Below, one piece after another: positions 1 through 5,746 of a DNA stretch of 5,746 nt. The position numbers and the translations under genes were made by a program. Position 1 is the first letter of the stretch. Each line of letters starts with the position of its first letter. The notes below the pieces were generated by a model that was not told the DNA's origin, ran no database searches, and saw only the letters and a program-made list of their open reading frames with translations. This DNA comes from Spirochaetia bacterium. GTDB lineage: Bacteria; Spirochaetota; UBA12135. The stretch lies in assembly GCA_003497555.1 (NCBI GenBank), contig DNNS01000750.1:11994-17739 (forward strand), given 5' to 3'.

Positions 1-1
1 G

Positions 2-1312
2 AGTAACTTCCATCCCAATCATTTCATTGCTAATCTCGCCGGTCTGCTGGTAACGGCTGTCTGTTTGGAAAAATTAAAATTCACAGGCGCGGCTGCCTGG
101 AAGGATCTGGCGCTCAGCCATTTAGCCAAAGAAATCATCAGTCAGAGTTTTCCCGAAGGCACTAATTATGAATGCGCCACTGCCTATCACGGTCTGGTGC
201 TTGAAATGCTGAGCGGCTGCTTAGCCTACGCCTGGCGGCAGGAGGCAAAGTCCGCTGAAATTCTTTTTCCTGTCTGGCTGCAGAAAATCATGGGAGCTGA
301 AATCTGTGAACGTCTGAAAAAGAGTTTCTTTGCATATAAAAACCTGGTTCAGCCTGACGGGTTGATTCCGCTGATAGGCGATAATGATTCCGGGCGCTTC
401 TGGTATCTGGAGGGAGCTTTTCTTAACGGCCGTGATTACCGGTTCCTGTCGCTTCTTGGCAGTGCCTTGTTTACCGACCCAGTATTAATGGTTTCGGCAT
501 TCAATCAGCAGCATGTGGAATATGTGGAAACACTTCTGGGAAAATCGTTTTCTCTTAAACCGCAGCCCGGTCAAAAAAGCCGGTCATTTCCTGAGGCTGG
601 TTATCAGGTGATGCGCGGCGGGGATGAACATTATCTGCTTATAAACTGCGGGCCCATTGGCACGAACGGTAAAGGCGGCCATGCCCACAATGACAAGCTG
701 GCCTTTACCCTGCAGCTTTATGGTTTGGATATATTTGTCGATCCCGGAATTTACGTCTACACGGCCAGCCGTTATTATCGCAATTATTACCGTTCAACCC
801 GGGCGCACAACACTGTCATGATGGGAGACCTTGAACAGAATCGCTGGCTGGAAAATTCTCCCTGGTGGGGAGTGCATGACGACACCCGCTGCGAATTACT
901 GCGCTGGGAGCCCGGTGATAAAGCTGATGTTTTTTCCGGGATTCATCATGGCTACGAACGTTTCACAGGCGGCGCAGCCCATCGCCGTACAATCACGTGG
1001 GATAAACCCGGCCGGCGCCTTATTATCATTGATGAATTTCCGGGTGCTACAGAAAAAACACCGAATGTTTCCTGTGGTTTTCTGCTGCATCCCGAGGTAT
1101 TGATTACGGACATATCCGGGACAAAAATTGTTCTCTGCCGAGGCAAAATCACCGTTACCATGGACGCAGGCGAAGGACGCTGGGAAACTGAGCCTGGTTA
1201 CTATTCACCTAACTATGGGATTAAATTGGCCACGCGGCGGGTGTTGCTGGTGGGAAAGGCAATGAGAATAAGTAAAACCATTATCGCTTATAACCTGGGA
1301 GAATACGCTTGA
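2..1312 (+). CDS. Heparinase II/III-family polysaccharide lyase, C-terminal part (5' end outside window)
   Basis: The family cleaves uronic-acid-containing polysaccharides by beta-elimination, with an alpha/alpha toroid followed by a beta-sandwich domain. The frame is open from base 2 to the TGA at 1310-1312, about 436 residues, so the gene enters from the left. A TTG at 65 is only an in-frame Leu codon: conserved family sequence (SNFHPNHFIANLAGLL) lies before it. Seen directly are the Asn-His pair at 17-22, the E-x-x-x-A-YH motif with its Tyr at 185-187, and the GGHAHND motif with its first His at 680-682. These match the Asn/Tyr/His catalytic set known from PL12, PL15 and PL17 enzymes. A DPG-Y-Y-x-(n)-RSTRAHNTV block follows (about 740-820), typical of the heparinase II/III-like C-terminal domain. 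Substrate cannot be read from sequence; close relatives sit both in degradation loci and in exopolysaccharide clusters. GC is near 55-65% in hand-counted lines, well above the next gene. Confidence 0.9.
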   Translation, partial: SNFHPNHFIANLAGLLVTAVCLEKLKFTGAAAWKDLALSHLAKEIISQSFPEGTNYECATAYHGLVLEMLSGCLAYAWRQEAKSAEILFPVWLQKIMGAEICERLKKSFFAYKNLVQPDGLIPLIGDNDSGRFWYLEGAFLNGRDYRFLSLLGSALFTDPVLMVSAFNQQHVEYVETLLGKSFSLKPQPGQKSRSFPEAGYQVMRGGDEHYLLINCGPIGTNGKGGHAHNDKLAFTLQLYGLDIFVDPGIYVYTASRYYRNYYRSTRAHNTVMMGDLEQNRWLENSPWWGVHDDTRCELLRWEPGDKADVFSGIHHGYERFTGGAAHRRTITWDKPGRRLIIIDEFPGATEKTPNVSCGFLLHPEVLITDISGTKIVLCRGKITVTMDAGEGRWETEPGYYSPNYGIKLATRRVLLVGKAMRISKTIIAYNLGEYA

Positions 1313-1339
1313 TTTTTGAATATCAAGTAATAACATTAT

Positions 1340-1369
1340 TTGGATGGATAAAAATGATAACTCTACTAT
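1340..1369 (+). promoter_or_regulatory. Weak candidate promoter for the GH-A hydrolase gene
   Basis: TTGGAT at 1340-1345 and TACTAT at 1364-1369 are separated by 18 bases, a sigma-70-like arrangement with 3/6 and 4/6 consensus matches. The -10 lies about 43 bases before the ATG at 1412. The surrounding sequence is so AT-rich that chance matches are expected. The upstream gene is on the same strand only 99 bases away with no visible terminator, so read-through is equally possible. Confidence 0.2.
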
Positions 1370-1401
1370 TATTTATTTTAAAAAATTTATTAAATTTAAA
1401 C

Positions 1402-1406
1402 AGGAG
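1402..1406 (+). promoter_or_regulatory. Ribosome binding site of the GH-A hydrolase gene
   Basis: AGGAG lies five bases before the ATG at 1412. It is the only good purine-rich site in this AT-rich gap and fixes the start of the 516-residue protein, which then begins with a plausible signal peptide. Confidence 0.8.
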
Positions 1407-1411
1407 AATTT

Positions 1412-2962
1412 ATGAAGAAAATTCAAAAGAGGCAGACATTCTATTTATCTTTTTTTAGTAAAGTTGTTACAGGTTTTATATTTTTCTTAGTCTATAGTTT
1501 TGCTTTAGAACAATCTGTTAAGGACGAAATTTTCACTAAGGAAACAGTGGAAGACGCAGCACCGATAAAAACTAATAAAACGATAAAGATTTCACTTGAC
1601 GCCGATTCACCCGGATATACCATCAGTCCATATTTATTCGGCTGCAATCTTTATTATATCGGTTTCACCAATAATGAGTATTTTAATAAAGCTAACCCCG
1701 GGCATGATTATGTAAATAATCCAGCCCATGACCAACTCGCCGTTAAATATATGAAAGAAAGCGGCGTAACTTTTTTCAGAATATGGCTTCAGAATTTATT
1801 TGATATTTACAGTTTCGGAGGCAGTGATAACAAGGCTGGTGATCCTATCTGCCCATCCGAAGGCGCGCAATGTAATTTCACTCGCGCTGATGAATTTATT
1901 GAAGCGCTAAACGGTTTGGGGATTGAAATTTCGCTGATGGTTTCGCTTTACTGTCCTGAATGGCTGTCAACAAAACGCGACCGACCGGATGGGAAAGGAG
2001 ATAAATTCTGGAATAATCATCGTTCACCGCCTAAAGATAATCAAAAATGGGCGCAAATCATCGCCGGACTAGTAAAGCATTACAATTATGAAAAAAAATT
2101 TGATATAAAAAACTGGGAAATCGGTAACGAACCGGACGGAGAAAGAACAGAATATTGGATAAACGGATCATTTGATGAGTTTGTTGAGTATTTCAAGGTC
2201 GTTGCTAAAACGTTAAGATCAGTTTATCCGGCCATTCAATTATCCGGACCGACTACCGCCGGAACAGATCATATGACTTATAAAGGTTCAGGTAAAAACT
2301 GGCTGGAATCATTTTTAAATGAATGCGGAACATATCTTGATATCTGTTCTTTTAATAAATATTCTACAGGTGATATCTCAACTAAAATCATCCAGGTAAA
2401 AAGCTATTTACAGAATAACCATTTGGAAAAGATGCCGATTTATATACCGGAGCATAATATACTGACTAATTCGAAAGAACCGCAGACTAATTTTTTCAAT
2501 ACAGTGTCTATCGTGAAAAGGTATAAATGCTACATGGAAAACGGCATTCTACGAGCGGCTTTTTTTGGCTGGGATGCCAAGATACATGGTATGCTGGATT
2601 TGCAAACCTATGAAGCACGCCCCGCCTATCATTGTTTCAGGATGTTTGCTGCACTTGGTAATTTTAAAAATGGACGCGTTATCTCCAATTACTGCGCTAA
2701 CACCAACATTACTGTGGCGAGCTGTTCTCATCAGGACAACATGGGATTTTCTGTTGTTATAGGCTCTGAAGAAGATACGGATACAATGAAGGTTGAATTG
2801 TTTTTCAAAAATCAAAATGGAAATTATGAATTAACGTCATATCAATATACTCCTCAAAATAATATTAAAAAATTAAAAGTTCAAATGATTAATTTGAATG
2901 ATCTAATCAGATTAAGCTTTCCGGGCAAGTCGATTAGTTTATTCATATTCAGAAAAAAATGA
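1412..2962 (+). CDS. Secreted clan GH-A glycoside hydrolase (GH39/GH51/GH30-like)
   Basis: Probable exported retaining glycosidase of 516 residues. A basic N-terminus and hydrophobic stretch (about residues 14-30) end in a plausible signal peptidase site after SFA (residue 31). The TIM barrel runs from about residue 60 (ISPYLFG, like the opening strand of arabinofuranosidase and xylosidase families) to about 415. NWEIGNEPDG places the acid/base Glu at residue 240, and PIYIPEHN places the probable nucleophile at Glu347; this spacing of 107 residues fits clan GH-A. A small C-terminal beta-rich region (about 416-516) resembles the beta-sandwich that accompanies GH39, GH51 and GH30 barrels. The exact family and substrate are not resolvable by eye. 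Similar GH-A proteins, such as GH39 PslG, occur in exopolysaccharide loci. The gene is strikingly AT-rich (hand-counted lines 18-42% GC) and favours AAA, AAT, ATT and TTA codons, unlike both neighbours, which suggests a different origin. It is on the same strand as the lyase gene and convergent with the gene to its right. Confidence 0.85.
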   Translation: MKKIQKRQTFYLSFFSKVVTGFIFFLVYSFALEQSVKDEIFTKETVEDAAPIKTNKTIKISLDADSPGYTISPYLFGCNLYYIGFTNNEYFNKANPGHDYVNNPAHDQLAVKYMKESGVTFFRIWLQNLFDIYSFGGSDNKAGDPICPSEGAQCNFTRADEFIEALNGLGIEISLMVSLYCPEWLSTKRDRPDGKGDKFWNNHRSPPKDNQKWAQIIAGLVKHYNYEKKFDIKNWEIGNEPDGERTEYWINGSFDEFVEYFKVVAKTLRSVYPAIQLSGPTTAGTDHMTYKGSGKNWLESFLNECGTYLDICSFNKYSTGDISTKIIQVKSYLQNNHLEKMPIYIPEHNILTNSKEPQTNFFNTVSIVKRYKCYMENGILRAAFFGWDAKIHGMLDLQTYEARPAYHCFRMFAALGNFKNGRVISNYCANTNITVASCSHQDNMGFSVVIGSEEDTDTMKVELFFKNQNGNYELTSYQYTPQNNIKKLKVQMINLNDLIRLSFPGKSISLFIFRKK

Positions 2963-2983
2963 TTTTTAATAAAATATAAAAAC

Positions 2984-2990
2984 AGGCAGG
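2984..2990 (+). promoter_or_regulatory. Possible ribosome binding site for the small membrane-peptide frame
   Basis: AGGCAGG stands eight bases before the ATG at 2999. It is an imperfect but usable Shine-Dalgarno site, and its presence in otherwise nearly G-free sequence is the main reason to take the short frame seriously. Confidence 0.35.
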
Positions 2991-2998
2991 TTAAAATA

Positions 2999-3097
2999 AT
3001 GACAAACAATATCGCTTATTCTAAAAAAATATTTATCCCTAAAAACATCATCATCTATATTGCGAGTGTTTTATTTATTTTTTTCCCTTATTTTTAA
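2999..3097 (+). CDS. Possible 32-residue membrane peptide, or stump of a membrane-protein gene
   Basis: I do not recognise this frame. It would encode 32 residues with a polar/basic N-terminus (MTNNIAYSKK) followed by a strongly hydrophobic segment from about residue 18 to 32, such as NIIIYIASVLFIFF. That looks like the first membrane segment of a polytopic protein, for instance a polysaccharide polymerase or ligase, cut short. It ends at TAA 3095-3097, after a T-rich run. The neighbouring frame is open from before 3085 to a TAA at 3193-3195 and would extend into the 3' end of the opposite-strand gene, so a frameshifted, truncated remnant is one reading. It begins 36 bases after the GH-A stop and could be co-transcribed with that gene. 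The hydrophobic content may also simply follow from AT-rich composition, so this is a weak call. Confidence 0.3.
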   Translation: MTNNIAYSKKIFIPKNIIIYIASVLFIFFPYF

Positions 3098-3140
3098 AAT
3101 TTAAAATCAGCGTAATTATTGCAGCTGCTTATTATCAGAT
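3098..3140. other. Convergent intergenic junction without a clear terminator
   Basis: This short AT-rich stretch separates the plus-strand genes from the 3' end of the minus-strand gene. I looked for a GC-rich hairpin followed by a T run in either direction and found none. The only symmetrical element is GCAGCTGC at 3121-3128, which leaves no room for a loop. Confidence 0.5.
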
Positions 3141-5729
3141 TCACTCCAATACCAGAGGATACATTATTTCCATGAATCTTTTCGCTCGGGCGTAAGCATT
3201 GGGTTCGTCCCAGGCCTCAGGATTCCACAAGTAATCAGCCGAAACCAGCGCGTGAACATTCAGCTGGTCTTGGGTGTAACCGGCTCCGTCTTTTGCGGCA
3301 TAGGCTCCGTAATTTAAGTGAATGCCTGAAAAATACCGGTCAAGATCAACCGGCAGTTTTTCCGCGGAAAAAATAAGGGCATCCCGTCCCAGGTCTGTCA
3401 CCAGGGTTCCGAAAAATTCCGATCCGCCTTTGCCCACATTAACCCACAAAAAAGGTTTGCGGCCGGCTTTTTTTATCCAGTCTGCCATAGATGTTTCAGC
3501 CAGCGGGCTGACGATCAGTGCGTTTCCGGTTTTTTCACCGGTCCAGATCACGAGTACATCACGATCGATTTTTTTCAGTGTTTGTTCATAATCGGGAGTA
3601 ATACTCCCGCTATAGCCCCATTCTTCCTTGTCATTAGGCTTGTAGGACATTGGCGGTGTCCAGATTACTAATGATGAAGCATAATTCTTTTTTATATCGC
3701 GGTTAATAAAATTGACTGCTTCATCCATGGGCAGTTTACTGCCGCGGCCGTCATCCCATATTCCGTGGAATACCCAGTCGTTATAATCAATTGCTATGCC
3801 GCGCGCACCCCAATCCAGAAATCGGTGCATCAGATCAAGGTATTGTTTCCTGTCCGCTTCCCTGCTGAAATCAAAATAATCATCACCCTGAAACGGACTA
3901 TAGTAAACCAGGGTTTCGAGGTTTCCATTTGCTTTGGCAGCGCGGATGTTTATTTCTGCGGTGTGTAAAAAAGGAGGCATAGGGTTTTTAGATGAATATT
4001 TTTTTGCCAGTTCCCGCATAGCCTCATCGGATCGGGGATTCGAAAATTGATGATACTGCAGCGCGAAAATATTCATTTTCATGATTGGCAGTACTTTAAT
4101 TTCGGGCCTGATTTCTTCATTTCCAGAAGTAGCGCTCACTTTCTGCATGCGAAGCCCAACCTGCGGCCAGTCCGCAATTTTAACCGCGGGAATCTGCAGG
4201 GTGTCTCCCGAGATTTCCAGAATCTGACACAGGCTCGATAGTGCATAATACAGGCCAATATCCGAACAGCTGATCATTTCAACAAGATTTCCGCTGCTTC
4301 CTTTTCCGGATAAAAGCAGATATGCCTGGGCGAGTTGTTCCGTGTTTAGTACAGATGTTACGCTGCAGGTCTTTTTCAGATAATCCGCGAGCGCGCCGGG
4401 TGCGCATTTCCTGATAAGAATCCGGTATTCCGGCGGGGATGTACTGATTGTTATTTTCCCCAGCCGATCGAGTCTTTTTGCGAGCAGTGCCATTGCGCTT
4501 TTCAGTCCCGGGTTTTCTTTTTCCGAGCATCCGTCAAAACGAACACCAAGCGTATCCTGATTTTTTACGAGCGCGAGTTTCTGCGGATCATAATTAAAAA
4601 TACGCGGACGGGGAAGAATTTCATTGCGTACGTTTTGCTTTGGATCAGGAAGCCTCGCTTTTCGGAACATGGTCAGCGGTTCTATAAAGGGTTTCGCGTC
4701 AGCCGGCAGCTTAATGACGAATATGTCTTTGTAAGCTGCTGTTGTGTCATTCCCCCAGACCATAAGACCAATGCGGATTTTATTCACCGTACCGGCGTCG
4801 GGGATACGGGTCATGGCTGTGGCAGACGACCATTCTTCAGAACCGGTATCGATAATTCCGCCGGAATTTACATTTTTTTTCGAGTCCCAGCCTTTATCTT
4901 TAAACTCGTGATGAATAATAGCCATTGCGTATCCGGGGCCTTTAACCCTGGACCGGAAAAAAAGCATATAAAGCCCGGATTCGGTAATCTCTATTTCCTG
5001 CCATACTCGGCACCAGGCTCCGTCTGTTACCCGTGTCAGTTCAATGAAACCGTTATTATACCGGACAGATTGATCAGCAGTGTTTCTTAGTTCAGGTTCC
5101 CATCCCTGCATGTCTTTTTTCAGATCGCCATTTATCAGCAGATTTTTATGATCTGAAAAGTTGATTTCTCCGCTCTGCAGGTTTTTATTTTTTCCGGTCT
5201 GTGCCGGGTTTTGTACACTTGCGGTTTTATCTGCAGCCTGACGGCTGTCTGTCGAAACAGAAATATTTTTAATAAATACCGATGTATTATCTCCGGCAGC
5301 GACTATATTTATGCGCATGGTGTCGACATTGTCTGGAACAACAAATTTATAGTGAAAATCCGAAAATACAGCTTTCTGGAACGCCGGATGAGATATGTTT
5401 TTTTTCGGTTCCCAGGCGTCTTTTTTGGCAAACTGTATTAAAGACTGGCCGGATGCGGTTCCCTCTGTACGGGCTGTATAAATTATGGTATAGGCAACGC
5501 CGGGAGTTACCGTGATATTCTGATAAAAACGGACCAGTCCAGTCGCGGTTTTGCGTTTTAAAACAGCAACACTGTCATTGACCATGAATTCCGTCTGGCC
5601 GGGTTTACCGTTCATGATCCAGTATTTCGCGCCTTCCTGAAAATTGCCGTTCTGAAGCAGTTCCGCCGGGAAGAGTATGGACATGCACAAGATAATGAAA
5701 AAAAGACTGAGTATTTTGGGGTATAACAT
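3141..5729 (-). CDS. Secreted multidomain GH84-like protein with two CBM4/9-like modules
   Basis: An 862-residue exported protein, probably acting on hexosamine-containing glycans. Residues 1-22 form a signal peptide (hydrophobic core followed by FPAE). Two related jelly-roll modules of the CBM4/9 type follow at about 24-160 and 196-340, each opening with an N-G-(N/D) motif, and are joined by a Gln/Ser/Lys-rich linker. Residues about 370-515 begin ILPRPR and resemble the alpha/beta domain (GH20b type) that precedes GH20 and GH84 barrels. From about 517 (KIADWPQVGLR) to the end is a barrel with GH84-like landmarks: VIWTG (727-731), FLWVN (760-764) and ADYLWNP (831-837). The usual EGFYG motif is not seen, and the usual Asp-Asp pair appears as D648-Y-N-D651. 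It may therefore be a divergent beta-N-acetylglucosaminidase, a changed specificity, or a binding protein. The ATG is supported by a good ribosome binding site. It faces the two other glycan genes convergently. Confidence 0.85.
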   Translation of the reverse strand: MLYPKILSLFFIILCMSILFPAELLQNGNFQEGAKYWIMNGKPGQTEFMVNDSVAVLKRKTATGLVRFYQNITVTPGVAYTIIYTARTEGTASGQSLIQFAKKDAWEPKKNISHPAFQKAVFSDFHYKFVVPDNVDTMRINIVAAGDNTSVFIKNISVSTDSRQAADKTASVQNPAQTGKNKNLQSGEINFSDHKNLLINGDLKKDMQGWEPELRNTADQSVRYNNGFIELTRVTDGAWCRVWQEIEITESGLYMLFFRSRVKGPGYAMAIIHHEFKDKGWDSKKNVNSGGIIDTGSEEWSSATAMTRIPDAGTVNKIRIGLMVWGNDTTAAYKDIFVIKLPADAKPFIEPLTMFRKARLPDPKQNVRNEILPRPRIFNYDPQKLALVKNQDTLGVRFDGCSEKENPGLKSAMALLAKRLDRLGKITISTSPPEYRILIRKCAPGALADYLKKTCSVTSVLNTEQLAQAYLLLSGKGSSGNLVEMISCSDIGLYYALSSLCQILEISGDTLQIPAVKIADWPQVGLRMQKVSATSGNEEIRPEIKVLPIMKMNIFALQYHQFSNPRSDEAMRELAKKYSSKNPMPPFLHTAEINIRAAKANGNLETLVYYSPFQGDDYFDFSREADRKQYLDLMHRFLDWGARGIAIDYNDWVFHGIWDDGRGSKLPMDEAVNFINRDIKKNYASSLVIWTPPMSYKPNDKEEWGYSGSITPDYEQTLKKIDRDVLVIWTGEKTGNALIVSPLAETSMADWIKKAGRKPFLWVNVGKGGSEFFGTLVTDLGRDALIFSAEKLPVDLDRYFSGIHLNYGAYAAKDGAGYTQDQLNVHALVSADYLWNPEAWDEPNAYARAKRFMEIMYPLVLE
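4710..5666 (-). repeat. Two diverged copies of a CBM4/9-like module within the GH84-like protein
   Basis: Residues about 22-160 (bases 5250-5666) and 196-340 (bases 4710-5144) line up by eye. LLQNGNF pairs with LLINGDL, RFYQNITVTPGVAY with RVWQEIEITESGLY, DAWEPKKN with GWDSKKN, and AAGDNTSVFIKNISV with VWGNDTTAAYKDIFV. This suggests an old internal duplication. CBM4/9 modules bind glycan chains and would anchor the catalytic region. The 35 residues between them (5145-5249) are polar and probably a flexible linker. Confidence 0.65.
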
Positions 5730-5734
5730 GACGA

Positions 5735-5740
5735 CTCCCT
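5735..5740 (-). promoter_or_regulatory. Ribosome binding site of the GH84-like gene
   Basis: On the minus strand AGGGAG stands five bases before the ATG whose complement is at 5727-5729. This fixes the start directly before the signal peptide. The promoter must lie beyond the right edge, because only 17 bases upstream of the start are visible. Confidence 0.8.
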
Positions 5741-5746
5741 GGAAAA

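Noticed and set aside
65..67. TTG as the start codon of the lyase gene
   Set aside because: The frame is open to the left edge and conserved heparinase-family sequence, including the Asn-His pair at 17-22, lies before it. No ribosome binding site precedes it.
831..1161. Overlapping short frames on both strands inside the lyase gene
   Set aside because: They are contained in the conserved lyase coding region, in other frames, without ribosome binding sites or recognisable domains.
1354..1458. A 34-residue frame (MITLLLFILKNLL...) overlapping the start of the GH-A gene
   Set aside because: It has no ribosome binding site, overlaps the GH-A start and its AGGAG in another frame, and its hydrophobic residues are what AT-rich sequence gives by chance.
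3114..3135. GCAGCTGC palindrome with AT flanks as a bidirectional terminator
   Set aside because: The eight-base palindrome leaves no loop, and the flanks are mirror-symmetric rather than complementary, so no useful stem forms.
4635..5090. A 151-codon plus-strand open frame opposite the GH84-like gene
   Set aside because: It lies wholly antisense to the CBM region of a well-supported gene, has no family resemblance I can see and is rich in residues typical of shadow frames.

Overview
The window holds three large carbohydrate-active genes and one doubtful small reading frame. Nothing in it is a marker gene, so the organism cannot be named. Shine-Dalgarno sequences sit at both visible gene starts and signal peptides open both complete proteins. 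The mix of a heparinase-like lyase, a clan GH-A hydrolase and a CBM-bearing hexosaminidase-like protein suggests a Gram-negative, polysaccharide-handling bacterium. Members of the Planctomycetes-Verrucomicrobia-Lentisphaerae group or the Bacteroidetes would fit, but this is an inference from style only.

Layout. Positions 2-1312 (+) carry the C-terminal two thirds or so of a heparinase II/III-family polysaccharide lyase; the reading frame is open to the left edge, so the gene begins outside the window. After a 99-base AT-rich gap, 1412-2962 (+) encodes a complete secreted clan GH-A glycoside hydrolase (516 aa) with both expected catalytic glutamates. Positions 2963-3140 are a very AT-rich gap holding one possible 32-residue membrane-peptide frame (2999-3097) with a fair ribosome binding site; it may be the stump of a larger membrane-protein gene. 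Convergent to these, 3141-5729 (-) encodes a complete 862-residue secreted protein. It has two related CBM4/9-like modules, a GH20b/GH84-type N-terminal alpha/beta domain and a GH84-like barrel whose catalytic signatures are altered. Its start codon and ribosome binding site lie just inside the right edge.

How the genes may work together. All three large proteins look aimed at polysaccharides, probably uronic-acid or hexosamine-containing ones, and the two with visible N-termini are exported. They could degrade an external glycan, or trim the cell's own exopolysaccharide: heparinase-like and GH-A enzymes are often found in capsule or exopolysaccharide loci. The sequence does not decide between these. 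The central segment (about 1313-3140) is much richer in A+T than either flank, which suggests a separately acquired or capsule-locus-type segment between the two outer genes.
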